Positions 20,282-30,211 are shown, numbered from the stretch's first letter. The stretch: DNA of 64,000 nucleotides from Novosphingobium clariflavum (GCF_026420865.1 NZ_JAPCWC010000002.1:124001-188000); one strand, 5' to 3'. Made by a program: numbers and translations. The notes: generated by a model not told the origin, from the letters alone.

Positions 20282-21154
20282 GTGGCTTCGCTCAAGGAAC
20301 TCAAAGGCCGCATCAACTCGGTCAAGTCGACCCAGAAGATCACCAAGGCCAAGCAGATGGTCGCCGCGGCCAAACTGCGCAAGGCGCAGGCCGCCGCGGA
20401 GTCCGCGCGTCCCTACGCCGCGCGTCTCGCCGAGGTGATGGGCTCGCTCGCCAGCAAGATCACGGTCAGCGAGAACAGCCCCAAGCTGCTCGCCGGCACC
20501 GGTAGCGACAAGGTGCATCTGCTCGTCGTCGCCAACTCGGACAAGGGTCTGTGCGGCGCTTTCAACTCGAACATCGTCAAGGCCGCTCGGGTCAAGGCGC
20601 GCGAGCTGGAAGCACAGGGCAAGACCGTCCTGTTCTACCTCGTCGGCCGCAAGGGTCGCGCCGCGCTGCGCCGCGAATTCCCCAAGCAGATCGCCCATAT
20701 GTTCGACACCACCGATGTGCGTGACCCCGGCTTCAACGAAGCCGAGCGCATCGCCGACGAACTGGTGGCCATGTACGAGGCCGGCAAGTTCGATGTCGCG
20801 CACCTGTTCTATTCGAAGTTCCGCTCGGCGCTTCTGCAGGAGCCGACCGACCAGCAGATCATCCCGGTTCCCGCCCCCAAGGCGGTCGTGTCCGGCGATG
20901 CCGTGACCGAATACGAGCCGGAAGAGGAAGAAATCCTCGCCGCGCTGCTGCCGCGCTACCTGCGTACGCAGATCTTCGGTGCACTGCTGGAGAACGCCGC
21001 TTCCGAACAGGGCGCGTCGATGACTGCGATGGACAACGCCACGCGCAACGCCGGCGACCTGATCCAGAAGCTGACGATCCAGTACAACCGCAGCCGCCAG
21101 GCCGCGATCACCACCGAACTCATCGAAATTATCGCGGGCGCGGAAGCGCTCTAA
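20282..21154 (+). CDS. atpG: ATP synthase F1 subunit gamma
   Basis: This 290-residue gamma subunit is the central rotor shaft of F1. The N-terminal coiled coil begins [24 protein letters not shown]-like (here [16 protein letters not shown]), and the C-terminal helix ends with [23 protein letters not shown], the canonical family end. The GTG at 20282 follows GGAGAGAAACGA. The longer frame to 20240 would read through the hairpin. It is followed after 24 bp by atpD. Confidence 0.96.
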   Translation: MASLKELKGRINSVKSTQKITKAKQMVAAAKLRKAQAAAESARPYAARLAEVMGSLASKITVSENSPKLLAGTGSDKVHLLVVANSDKGLCGAFNSNIVKAARVKARELEAQGKTVLFYLVGRKGRAALRREFPKQIAHMFDTTDVRDPGFNEAERIADELVAMYEAGKFDVAHLFYSKFRSALLQEPTDQQIIPVPAPKAVVSGDAVTEYEPEEEEILAALLPRYLRTQIFGALLENAASEQGASMTAMDNATRNAGDLIQKLTIQYNRSRQAAITTELIEIIAGAEAL

Positions 21155-22636
<1,482 letters not shown>

Positions 22637-22642
22637 GCGATC

Positions 22643-22900
22643 ATGGCTCTGCACTTCGAACTCGTCACGCCGGCGAAGCTCGTCCGCTCGGAAAGCGTCC
22701 ACATGGTGGTCGTCCCCGGCACTGAAGGCGAGTTCGGCGTGCTGGAGGGCCACGCGCCCTTCATGTCGACCGTCGCTGACGGCGCCATCAAGGTCTACAA
22801 GACCGAGAGCGGCATGCCGGAAGAGATCCGCATCACCGGCGGTTTCGCCGAAGTGGGCGAAAAGGGCCTGACCGTGCTGGCAGAGCACGTCGAAGGCTGA
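22643..22900 (+). CDS. atpC: ATP synthase F1 subunit epsilon (short form)
   Basis: This 85-residue protein matches only the N-terminal beta-sandwich of epsilon ([38 protein letters not shown]). The C-terminal two-helix domain, which in Escherichia coli epsilon (about 139 residues) inhibits ATP hydrolysis, is missing. The gene ends cleanly at TGA and is followed by a terminator, so it is not a local frameshift. Short epsilons are known in alphaproteobacteria, where a zeta subunit does the inhibiting; no zeta gene is in this window. Confidence 0.93.
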   Translation: MALHFELVTPAKLVRSESVHMVVVPGTEGEFGVLEGHAPFMSTVADGAIKVYKTESGMPEEIRITGGFAEVGEKGLTVLAEHVEG

Positions 22901-22926
22901 TCTCGCAGCAGGCCATACGGCTTTGA

Positions 22927-22963
22927 AAAGGGGCGTCGCCGGGCAACCGGGGCGCCCCTTTTT
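22927..22963 (+). terminator. Intrinsic terminator of the atp operon
   Basis: An 8-bp stem AAGGGGCG/CGCCCCTT encloses an inner CCGG-GCAA-CCGG hairpin and is followed by a run of five T. It lies 27 bp after the atpC stop. Confidence 0.85.
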
Positions 22964-23024
22964 GCATTTATCGCTTTGGTAACCACTGCATGCCTAGGAA
23001 TACTCGCAAATCTGCGAGATCCTC

Positions 23025-24560
23025 ATGACAAGCATGCCGCTGACGTCGCACTTCCCGCGATCAACCACTATCCCTGCACGATCCCTTGTGGCGCGTCTGT
23101 GCGCAAGCCGCACCGCGCAGTTTCTTGTCATCCTGGCACTGGCCGTGGCGTTCCGGTTTCCCGCGTACGGCGAATGGAACTACGCCATCGACGACCAGTA
23201 CTACGCCCTCGTAGGCCACCGCCTGCTCGACGGCGACTTGCTCTATGTCGACATCTGGGACCGCAAGGGCCCTGCCCTCTATCTGACCTTTTCGCTGATC
23301 GGACTGATCTCGCGCTCGGCGATCGCCTATCAGCTTGCGGCCACCCTGGTTGCCGCGATGGGCGGTTACGGCGTCAATCGTATTGCCAGACGGCTCGCTC
23401 CCGCACAGTGGGCGCTGCTGTCCGGCGTGGTCTACATCGCCCTGCTCAATCGCTTCGAAGGTGACAACGCCGAGGCCGGCGTGTTCTTCAACACCTGGCT
23501 GATCGCGGCAGCGGCGCTGATCGTCTCGCGCCTCAATCGCCTGCGCCGAGGCCACATCGACCGCGCCGTCGTTGCCGCCTTTGCCTGCGCCGGGATCGCG
23601 ATCGCCTACAAGCAGTCGGCCGCGATCGAAGGCGCCTGCTTCGGCCTATTTGTCATCGTCATGCTCCTTCGCGGCGGTTGCAAACCACTCTCCGTGCTCT
23701 GGAAGGCCGCTCCGCTTGCGCTGGCAGGAGCGCTGCCGATGTTGCTGACCGGGCTGTTCTACCTTGCACGCGGTCATTTCCCCGAGATGTGGACCGCGCT
23801 TGTCGAATCCAATCTCGCGCGCGGCTATGCCGACCCCGGCATCCGCTTCAAGGGCCAACTGGTCATGATCGGCATGCTTGGCATCCCGCTGGTTTTTGGC
23901 GGCATCGGCCTGCACCGCTTCGTCACCGAGGCGCGAACCTGCGGCGAACCGCAACGACGGGAGGTTCTGGCGTTCGTGTGCCTCTGGCTCGCCGCCGCGC
24001 TGTTCGGGCTTGCTACCTTCCCCAACATCTACGTCCATTACGCCCAGTCGACCCTGGCGCCGTTTGCCATCCTTTGCGCGGGCTACTTCATCGATCGCCG
24101 CAGCCCCTGGCTCGGCATCGGCGCCCTGATCGGCGTGAGCCTTGCGCTTTCCGGCACCTTCCATCTCAAGGACCGCTGGCGCGCCCGCCCGGCAGCGCGC
24201 GAGATGGTGGACTACATCCTTGAGCAGACCCCACGGCGCGACATCTTCGTCTGGGGCAATCCGAACTTCCTCTACGCCGTGGTCGGCACCCGCCCGCCCA
24301 GCGTGCTCGCTTTTGCCCCGCACATGTATGAGGGCCGCGAATGGACCGGCATCGACGAGGTTGCAGCCTTGCGCCAGGTCCTTGCCGGCCGCCCCTCCAC
24401 CGTGATCTCGCAGTTCCCGATCCAGGCCGCGCCGCTCAACATGACGAACGTCCGGCAGGTCGAGGATTATGTCCGCGCCTGCAAGCGCCAGCGCAAGTTC
24501 ACCATCTACGATCACAACGGCCCGCAAGTGCAGACCGTGTTCAGCGGCTGCGGACGATAG
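23025..24560 (+). CDS. GT39/ArnT-like membrane glycosyltransferase
   Basis: This 511-residue integral membrane protein has ten or more hydrophobic segments. The first periplasmic loop after helix 1 holds the acidic motif AIDDQYYALVGHRLLDG, and WDRKGPALYL follows; both are typical of the polyprenyl-phosphate sugar-dependent (PMT/ArnT, GT39/GT83) fold, where the loop Asp is catalytic. It likely transfers a lipid-linked sugar in the envelope, but the acceptor is unknown. It has its own start after the atp terminator and no glycan genes beside it. Confidence 0.75.
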   Translation: MTSMPLTSHFPRSTTIPARSLVARLCASRTAQFLVILALAVAFRFPAYGEWNYAIDDQYYALVGHRLLDGDLLYVDIWDRKGPALYLTFSLIGLISRSAIAYQLAATLVAAMGGYGVNRIARRLAPAQWALLSGVVYIALLNRFEGDNAEAGVFFNTWLIAAAALIVSRLNRLRRGHIDRAVVAAFACAGIAIAYKQSAAIEGACFGLFVIVMLLRGGCKPLSVLWKAAPLALAGALPMLLTGLFYLARGHFPEMWTALVESNLARGYADPGIRFKGQLVMIGMLGIPLVFGGIGLHRFVTEARTCGEPQRREVLAFVCLWLAAALFGLATFPNIYVHYAQSTLAPFAILCAGYFIDRRSPWLGIGALIGVSLALSGTFHLKDRWRARPAAREMVDYILEQTPRRDIFVWGNPNFLYAVVGTRPPSVLAFAPHMYEGREWTGIDEVAALRQVLAGRPSTVISQFPIQAAPLNMTNVRQVEDYVRACKRQRKFTIYDHNGPQVQTVFSGCGR

Positions 24561-24690
24561 CCTCGAAATCCCGGCGCGAGCCGTCGCGGCATTAGGAAGT
24601 TATCAAAGTTTCAACCTTAATCCTCTGCATATTCGCACAGGTTCCCGGGGAAACCCGGGCAATCGTGGCGCTGGAAAGGTTTAGTGAGAC

Positions 24691-26220
24691 ATGACGGCAT
24701 TCGGGCGACGTAACGGCATCGGAGGGATGGGCCAGGGCGCGCGTCCCGCGTTCGGCGTGGCCAAGCCGCTGAAGAGCAGCGCCGGCGAAAAGGCACCTGC
24801 CCCCGGCTCTTCGCCGCTTCCCGGCGGCGACCAGTTCCCGCCGGTTCCGGGCATGGACGGCCCCTCCTCCGCCCCGCAGAACCTGCGCGACGACGCGATG
24901 TCGCGCCTTGCCGAACGTTCCAACGCGGTGCACTCGGGCGAGTCGGAACAGGGCGGCTTCGAAGCCTCGATCCACAAGATCAAGGAACAGGTGCTGCCCC
25001 GCCTGCTCGAACGCGTCGATCCCGAGGCCGCCGCCACGCTGACCAAGGACGAGCTTTCCGAGGAATTCCGCCCGATCATCATCGAGGTGCTGGCCGAACT
25101 CAAGATCACCTTCAACCGCCGCGAACAGTTCGCGCTGGAGAAGGTGCTGATCGACGAACTGCTCGGCTTCGGCCCGCTGGAAGAACTGCTGAACGACCCC
25201 GACGTCTCGGACATCATGGTCAACGGCCCCAACCAGACCTACATCGAGAAGAAGGGCAAGCTCCAGCTCGCCCCCACCAAGTTCCGCGACGAGCAGCACC
25301 TGTTCCAGATCGCCCAGCGCATCGTCAACCAGGTCGGCCGCCGCGTCGACCAGACCACGCCGCTGGCCGACGCCCGCCTCAAGGACGGCAGCCGCGTCAA
25401 CGTCATCGTGCCGCCGCTCAGCTTGCGCGGCACCGCGATCTCGATCCGCAAGTTCTCCGAGAAGCCGATCACCATCGACATGCTCAAGGACTTCGGCTCG
25501 ATGAGCGAGAAGATGGCGACAGCGCTCAAGATCGCCGGGGCCTGCCGCATGAACATCGTCATCTCGGGCGGTACCGGCTCGGGCAAGACGACGATGCTGA
25601 ACGCCCTGTCCAAGATGATCGACCCGGGCGAACGCGTGCTGACCATCGAGGACGCTGCCGAACTGCGCCTGCAGCAGCCGCACTGGCTGCCGCTCGAAAC
25701 CCGCCCGCCGAACCTTGAAGGGCAAGGCGCGATCACCATCGGCGACCTCGTCAAGAACGCGCTGCGCATGCGTCCTGACCGCATCATCCTGGGCGAAATC
25801 CGCGGCGCCGAGTGCTTCGACCTACTCGCCGCCATGAACACCGGCCACGACGGCTCGATGTGCACGCTCCACGCCAACAGCCCGCGCGAATGCCTTGGCC
25901 GTATGGAGAACATGATCCTGATGGGCGACATCAAGATCCCCAAGGAAGCCATCAGCCGCCAGATCGCCGAATCGGTGGACATCATCGTGCAGGTGAAGCG
26001 CCTGCGCGACGGTTCGCGCCGCACCACCAACATCACCGAAGTGATCGGCATGGAAGGCGACGTCATCGTCACCCAGGAGCTCTTCAAGTTCGAGTACCTC
26101 GACGAGACCGACGACGGCAAGATCATCGGCGAGTTCCGCCCCTCGGGCCTGCGTCCCTACACGCTGGAGAAGGCCCGCCAGTTCGGCTTCGACCAGGCCT
26201 ACCTCGAAGCCTGCCTCTGA
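24691..26220 (+). CDS. cpaF: CpaF-type pilus assembly/secretion ATPase
   Basis: This 509-residue secretion ATPase is of the TadA/CpaF (type IVc pilus) branch of VirB11-like proteins. The N-terminal ~90 residues are Pro/Gly-rich and disordered. Then come the FGPLEELLNDPDVSDIMVNGP segment typical of CpaF, the Walker A GGTGSGKTTM near residue 294, an Asp box and the Walker B region IILGEIRGAE, and a His box with GSMCTLHAN. It powers Flp/Tad pilus assembly at the inner membrane. No other cpa/tad genes flank it. A CCCGGG-GAAA-CCCGGG hairpin lies in its upstream region (24644-24659). Confidence 0.93.
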   Translation: MTAFGRRNGIGGMGQGARPAFGVAKPLKSSAGEKAPAPGSSPLPGGDQFPPVPGMDGPSSAPQNLRDDAMSRLAERSNAVHSGESEQGGFEASIHKIKEQVLPRLLERVDPEAAATLTKDELSEEFRPIIIEVLAELKITFNRREQFALEKVLIDELLGFGPLEELLNDPDVSDIMVNGPNQTYIEKKGKLQLAPTKFRDEQHLFQIAQRIVNQVGRRVDQTTPLADARLKDGSRVNVIVPPLSLRGTAISIRKFSEKPITIDMLKDFGSMSEKMATALKIAGACRMNIVISGGTGSGKTTMLNALSKMIDPGERVLTIEDAAELRLQQPHWLPLETRPPNLEGQGAITIGDLVKNALRMRPDRIILGEIRGAECFDLLAAMNTGHDGSMCTLHANSPRECLGRMENMILMGDIKIPKEAISRQIAESVDIIVQVKRLRDGSRRTTNITEVIGMEGDVIVTQELFKFEYLDETDDGKIIGEFRPSGLRPYTLEKARQFGFDQAYLEACL

Positions 26221-26231
26221 GCACGGGCTCT

Positions 26232-26732
26232 TCACGTTTCACACCCGGTTGACACGCAAGCGGGTGTGAAACGCTGTAGACTTGTGACGTCGGGCGCATC
26301 TGATACGGCCAGGCGATCGAGCTGAGCCAGGTAGGCCAGAAGCGCCGAATTGTCGGCCTTTCGCTCGGTCGCGACGTGTCGCCCCCGGTACATTCGCACC
26401 TTGAGCACGCCATAGAGCGCCCTTTGCGCCCGCTCTTCGCGTGTGACCTTCCGATTTCGAGATCGGTCGCCTTTCGCTGCGGCGCCAGTCACCGTGTCCC
26501 AGGCCGCGGCAAAGCTGCCTGCCCCCGGCCGGCGCCGCAGCCGATAGGCGGTCTCGCGCGCCATGCCCGCCCGGCGGGCAGCGTCACGCACCGAGCCGGT
26601 TTCCGCCAGGGCGCCGAGGAAGGCCGCCTGCCGGGCCGGAGTCCAGCCATCGGCGCGGGCGCGCATGGGCACGGGAGCAAAAGCGGGAACCCGCAGATGG
26701 CGGGCCTTGCGGCGCGGTGACGTGAGCTTCAT
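26232..26732 (-). CDS. Helix-turn-helix protein of unknown role
   Basis: This protein has 166 residues from the ATG at 26732 (an upstream TTG at 26738 is less likely). A basic N-terminus is followed by a homeodomain-like helix-turn-helix: WTPARQAAFLGALAETGSVRDAARRAGMARETAYRLRRR (shown here in full length but broken as WTPARQAAFLGAL / AETGSVRDAARRAGM / ARETAYRLRRR). The rest is basic and lacks known signatures. It could be a regulator or a terminase-small-subunit-like protein; no phage genes are nearby. Its last codons lie inside a 12-bp inverted repeat, and it is convergent with cpaF. Confidence 0.6.
   Translation of the reverse strand: MKLTSPRRKARHLRVPAFAPVPMRARADGWTPARQAAFLGALAETGSVRDAARRAGMARETAYRLRRRPGAGSFAAAWDTVTGAAAKGDRSRNRKVTREERAQRALYGVLKVRMYRGRHVATERKADNSALLAYLAQLDRLAVSDAPDVTSLQRFTPACVSTGCET
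26236..26272. terminator. Inverted repeat overlapping a gene end
   Basis: The 12-bp perfect arms GTTTCACACCCG and CGGGTGTGAAAC surround a 13-base loop. The structure lies between cpaF and the convergent HTH gene and includes that gene's last codons. There is no T-run, so any termination activity is a guess. Confidence 0.4.
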
Positions 26733-26774
26733 CCGCAAGGTTAGGTCAGATTTGGCCGCTGTAGGACAGCCGTT

Positions 26775-27389
26775 TCAGCCCAGCGCCCGCATGACCAGCG
26801 TGGCAGCCAGCGTCAGCATCGTCGCCCCGACCACCGCATCCAGCACCCGCCAGGCCGCCGGGCGGGCGAACAGCGGGATCAGCAGCCGCGCACCGTAGCC
26901 CAGCGCCGAGAACCACAGCACGCTGGCACTGGCCGCACCGACGACGAACACCGGCCGCAGCGCCAGCGGCTGGGCTGCCCCCGCCGCGCCCATCAGCAGC
27001 ACCGTGTCGATGTAGACATGCGGGTTGAGGAACGTGAAACCCGCGGTCGCCGCCAGCGCGCGGCCCAGCGTGACGGTCCCGCCGCCCGTGACTTCGACCG
27101 ACCCCGGCGCGGCCATGCGGCGAAGCGCGGCGACCCCGTACCAGCCGAGGAATCCGGCGCCGCCCAGCGACAGCGCCATGGTCAGTTGCGGCAGGGCCGC
27201 GAGGAAGGCGCCCACCCCGGCGACACCCGCCGCGATCAGGATCGAATCCGCCACCGCGCAGAACAGCACGACCGCGCCGACATGCTCTCGCCGCAGCCCC
27301 TGGCGCAGCACGAACAGGTTCTGGGCACCGATGGCGACGATCAGCGCCGCCGAAAGCGCGAAGCCGGAAAGAAAGGCGGTGCCGGTCAT
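26775..27389 (-). CDS. argO: LysE/ArgO-family amino acid exporter
   Basis: This 204-residue membrane protein has about six hydrophobic helices. The LysE-family motif GAQNLFVLRQGLRREH follows the first helix, and FLNPHVYIDTV is in the middle; both are typical of ArgO/LysE basic amino acid exporters. It exports arginine or lysine across the inner membrane. The ATG at 27389 overlaps the stop of a 40-residue upstream ORF (ATGA). The divergent neighbour is the ArgP-like regulator, which in relatives activates argO/lysE when lysine or arginine is high. Confidence 0.88.
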   Translation of the reverse strand: MTGTAFLSGFALSAALIVAIGAQNLFVLRQGLRREHVGAVVLFCAVADSILIAAGVAGVGAFLAALPQLTMALSLGGAGFLGWYGVAALRRMAAPGSVEVTGGGTVTLGRALAATAGFTFLNPHVYIDTVLLMGAAGAAQPLALRPVFVVGAASASVLWFSALGYGARLLIPLFARPAAWRVLDAVVGATMLTLAATLVMRALG

Positions 27390-27508
27390 CGTCGTGCCGG
27401 GCCCTTGCGGGAAGCCGGTGCACCGGCACGCAGGCCGGACCACAGCGAGACGAGCGAGGCGCAGACCACGCCGAGCGCAAGGCAGAGGGGGAAAATGATG
27501 GTGTCCAT
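27386..27508 (-). CDS. 40-residue membrane micro-ORF coupled to argO
   Basis: This ORF is read directly from the minus strand, ATG 27508-27506 to TGA 27388-27386. The peptide starts MDTIIFPLCLALGVV, has one predicted transmembrane helix (about residues 3-22) and ends in a basic tail RKGPARR. GAGG lies eight bases before its ATG. Its stop overlaps the argO start as ATGA, so argO may be translated by coupling, which fits argO's own weak ribosome binding site. It could be a leader peptide or a real small membrane protein; I recognise no family. Confidence 0.55.
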   Translation of the reverse strand: MDTIIFPLCLALGVVCASLVSLWSGLRAGAPASRKGPARR

Positions 27509-27563
27509 GCGCAAAGCCTCTACCGCCGGGCGGTGAAACAATAAAACTTGATCGCCTAAGGTC

Positions 27564-27582
27564 GATGAAGCATTGCTTCATC
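27564..27582. promoter_or_regulatory. Perfect 19-bp palindrome abutting the argP start
   Basis: GATGAAGCA-T-TGCTTCATC has 9-bp perfect arms and ends one base before the ATG at 27583. It sits in the divergent argP/argO region and may be an ArgP operator. In RNA it would fold as a hairpin over the argP ribosome binding region. Confidence 0.5.
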
Positions 27583-28503
27583 ATGCTCGATTATCCGGCT
27601 CTGGCGGCGGTTTCCGCGGTGGTGCGTGAAGGCTCGTTCGAACGGGCCGCCGACGCGCTTGGCATCACGCCCTCGGCGGTGTCGCAGCGCGTGCGCGGCC
27701 TTGAGGAACGGCTGGGCACGGTGCTGGTCGTGCGCGCCCAGCCTTGCGAACCGACCGAAACCGGACGTGCCCTGTGCGCCCATTTCGATCAGGTGCGGCT
27801 GCTCGAGGCCGACCTTGCCCCGCACCTCACCCCCCAATTGCGCAAGGGTGAGGCACCGCTGACGCTGAAGGTCGCGGTCAATTCGGACAGCCTGACCACC
27901 TGGTTTCCCGATGCCGCCGCCCTGTTCGTGGAATCGAGCGGCACCCTGCTCGACCTGATCGTCGATGACGAGGCGCATACCGCAGACCGCCTGCGCTCGG
28001 GCGAAGTGGCCGCCGTCATCACCTCCGACCCGGAACCGATCCAGGGCTGCTCGACGATCGAACTCGGCGCCCTGCGTTACCGCGCCTGTGCCTCGCCGGA
28101 TTTCTTTGCGCGCCATTTTGCCGGCGGCGTCGATTCCCGCTCGCTGGCCGCCGCCCCGACCTTGCGTTACGATCGCCGCGACGCGGTACAGGCCCGCTGG
28201 GCGGCCGAATTCCACGCAGTGAAGCTCTCGGCGCCGACGCACTGGGTACCCTCCACGCAGGGCTTCCTCGATTTCACGGCAAGGGGCATCGGCTGGGGCA
28301 TGCACCCCGAACCGCTTGCCCTGCCGCATATCGCCTCGGGCCGGCTCAAGGAACTGCCGCCGGGCGAAGCGCTCGAAGTCAGCCTCTACTGGACCGTCAC
28401 GCGGCTTCAGGCCGGTGCGCTGCGCGCCCTGACCGATGCAGTGCGCAAGGCCTCCGGCGCAGTGCTGCAAAAGCCGCGCCACCAGAGATCAGCATCGCTC
28501 TAG
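27583..28503 (+). CDS. argP: ArgP/LysG-type LysR-family regulator
   Basis: This 306-residue protein has a LysR winged helix-turn-helix starting LDYPALAAVSAVVREGSFERAADALGIT (in parts: LDYPALAAVSAVV, GSFERAADALGIT, PSAVSQRVRGLEERLG) and a periplasmic-binding-like effector domain. The closest known group is ArgP/LysG, which binds lysine or arginine and controls the divergent exporter. The ATG at 27583 matches relatives; an in-frame ATG at 27565 inside the palindrome has TAAGG upstream and would add six residues. The stop overlaps the convergent next gene as CTAG. Confidence 0.88.
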   Translation: MLDYPALAAVSAVVREGSFERAADALGITPSAVSQRVRGLEERLGTVLVVRAQPCEPTETGRALCAHFDQVRLLEADLAPHLTPQLRKGEAPLTLKVAVNSDSLTTWFPDAAALFVESSGTLLDLIVDDEAHTADRLRSGEVAAVITSDPEPIQGCSTIELGALRYRACASPDFFARHFAGGVDSRSLAAAPTLRYDRRDAVQARWAAEFHAVKLSAPTHWVPSTQGFLDFTARGIGWGMHPEPLALPHIASGRLKELPPGEALEVSLYWTVTRLQAGALRALTDAVRKASGAVLQKPRHQRSASL

Positions 28504-28706
28504 CGCGAAAACCAGTCCTTCGCGGAAATGCCGAGCAGCAGCACCGCTCCCATCAGGCTGATGAAGAACAGCGCCGTCCAGGGCATGAAGCCGACCCGGT
28601 CGAGATCGCGGCGCTTCATGCGGCGATGGTCGCCGATCCAGGCGATGGCAGCCACAAACGCGCAGACGGAACCCGCGATGGCCATGACAAGGTCGGTGTC
28701 GATCAT
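28500..28706 (-). CDS. Small two-helix membrane protein
   Basis: This protein has 68 residues from the ATG at 28706, with AAGGGGC upstream. Two hydrophobic helices (about residues 6-22 and 43-60) are separated by a basic loop DHRRMKRRDLDR. No family is recognised. It lies between the convergent argP, whose stop it overlaps, and the divergent EamA transporter gene. Confidence 0.55.
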   Translation of the reverse strand: MIDTDLVMAIAGSVCAFVAAIAWIGDHRRMKRRDLDRVGFMPWTALFFISLMGAVLLLGISAKDWFSR

Positions 28707-28753
28707 GGCGCAGCCCCTTGCCTCGTCGTGACAGGAAGATAAAGCCCTCCCTT

Positions 28754-29716
28754 GTGAACGCATCGCCCGCCATGCCCGCCCGGCCCCTCACGCCGTCACG
28801 CGATCGCCCGATGCTCGCCATCGGCTTGCGCCTGCTGGCGATGGTCATGCTCTCGACGATGTTCATGCTGATCCGGCTGGCCGGGCAGAACGGCGTCTCG
28901 GCGCCGGAAATGGTGTTCTGGCGCCAGGCCATGGCGGTGCCGCTGATCGCCGGCTGGCTGCTCGCGACCGGACGCATCGGCGTCCTCAAGACGCAGCGCC
29001 TGCGCAGTCACGCGATGCGCGCGACCACCGGCACCGTGGGCCTCGTGTGCAACGTCACCGCCGCGATGCTGCTGCCCCTGCCCGTGGGCACGACGCTGGG
29101 CTTCACCGCGCCGCTGTTTGCCGTGCTGATCACCGCGCTGGTGCTGCGCGAACATGTCGGGCCCTGGCGCTGGACGGCCGTGGTGCTGGGCTTCGTGGGC
29201 GTGCTGCTGATCACCCGGCCGGGCGAACAGGCGGTGCCGCTGGCCGGTCTGGCGGCAGGGCTTGGCGCCGGCGTGGTCGTCTCGATCGTCAGTTTCCAGA
29301 TCCGCGACCTTGCCCGCACCGAGGCGCCGATCGCCTGCGTGTTCTGGTTCTCGTTCTTCGGCGCCCTTTTTGCCGCCGTGCTGCTGCCATTCTACGGCCA
29401 GTTCCATGCGCCGCATGTCTGGGCGCTGCTGGTCGCGGTGGGGCTGGCGGGCACGCTGGCGCAATTGCTGATCACTGCCGCCCTGCGCTACGGCGCGGTG
29501 GCGAGCGTGGTGGTGATGGATTACAGCGCCCTGATCTGGGCGACCCTCTACGAATTGACGATCTTCGGCGCCTTGCCGCCCTCGTCGATCTGGGCGGGCG
29601 CGCCGCTCATCATCCTGGCCGGGCTCATCATCACCTGGCGCGAACACACCCTGGCCAAGCGCATCGCGCCGACGTCCGCGCTCGACGAAGGTGCGACCGA
29701 AGAGATCGCCGCCTGA
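28754..29716 (+). CDS. EamA/DMT-family transporter
   Basis: This protein has about 320 residues with ten hydrophobic helices in two EamA repeats (drug/metabolite transporter superfamily). The first repeat includes FWRQAMAVPLIAGW and the second ends LIILAGLIITWREH. Such proteins export amino acids, metabolites or drugs; the substrate is not evident. The start is uncertain: a GTG at 28754 is used here, with ATG at 28772 and 28811 as options, none having a good ribosome binding site. Confidence 0.75.
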   Translation: MNASPAMPARPLTPSRDRPMLAIGLRLLAMVMLSTMFMLIRLAGQNGVSAPEMVFWRQAMAVPLIAGWLLATGRIGVLKTQRLRSHAMRATTGTVGLVCNVTAAMLLPLPVGTTLGFTAPLFAVLITALVLREHVGPWRWTAVVLGFVGVLLITRPGEQAVPLAGLAAGLGAGVVVSIVSFQIRDLARTEAPIACVFWFSFFGALFAAVLLPFYGQFHAPHVWALLVAVGLAGTLAQLLITAALRYGAVASVVVMDYSALIWATLYELTIFGALPPSSIWAGAPLIILAGLIITWREHTLAKRIAPTSALDEGATEEIAA

Positions 29717-29801
29717 ATTTCTCGAAGGAACCTGCGCCGCCATCACGCGTTGCTCTGAGCGATCCCGGCCATGCGCCGGAAGAGCCCGAAAGGAACGCAT
29801 T

Positions 29802-29936
29802 ATGGTCAGGAAAATCGTACTCGCCCTGGTGGCCGGCGGCATCGTGATGTCGGCCTCGGCCTGCAACACCGTCAAGGGCGCGGGCCGTGACATCGAATCG
29901 GTGGGTCAGGCCGGCGACGACGCGATCCACAAGTAA
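29802..29936 (+). CDS. Entericidin A/B-family lipoprotein, first copy
   Basis: This 44-residue protein has a lipoprotein signal with MSASAC as the lipobox, followed by NTVKGAGRDIESVG, the entericidin signature. Entericidins are small envelope lipoproteins; in enterobacteria a pair acts as antidote and toxin in stationary phase. The ATG at 29802 has AAAGGA upstream. A second copy lies 102 bp downstream on the same strand. Confidence 0.85.
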   Translation: MVRKIVLALVAGGIVMSASACNTVKGAGRDIESVGQAGDDAIHK

Positions 29937-30038
29937 GCCGAGCGGCAGCGCCTCCCCTCTTTCGCTATTCTTCGCCATCGCATAGCGGCAGGCAATCCCG
30001 GCCAATCCTGGCCGCGGAGCAATAAGGGTAGCGAAAAG

Positions 30039-30167
30039 ATGGTGAGGAAGCTGGTCCTGGTTGCCGTGAGTACCGGTCTCGTGCTGGGCCTGGCCGCCTG
30101 CAACACCGTACGCGGTGTCGGGCAGGACCTGGAATCGGCGGCGAACTCGGTCGACCGCGCGATGTGA
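30039..30167 (+). CDS. Entericidin A/B-family lipoprotein, second copy
   Basis: This 42-residue protein is read directly from ATG 30039 to TGA 30165-30167. It begins MVRKLVLVAV like the first copy (MVRKIVLALV), has the lipobox GLAAC with Cys21, then NTVRGVGQDLESAA. The two mature peptides differ mainly after the conserved core. AAGGGT lies about ten bases upstream. A strong hairpin follows at 30174. Confidence 0.85.
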   Translation: MVRKLVLVAVSTGLVLGLAACNTVRGVGQDLESAANSVDRAM

Positions 30168-30173
30168 GGAACA

Positions 30174-30201
30174 CGGCCTGCCGGGTCATCCCGGCAGGCC
30201 G
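30174..30201. terminator. Hairpin between convergent entericidin and CcdC-like genes
   Basis: A perfect 12-bp stem CGGCCTGCCGGG / CCCGGCAGGCCG with a TCAT loop lies 6 bp after the entericidin stop and 10 bp after the opposing gene's stop. It is followed by a short T-rich stretch and probably ends both transcripts. Confidence 0.75.
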
Positions 30202-30211
30202 TTCCCGTGTT

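Noticed and set aside
26232-26732. Phage terminase small subunit
   Set aside because: The HTH is compatible, but no large terminase or other phage gene is near, so a neutral HTH call was kept.
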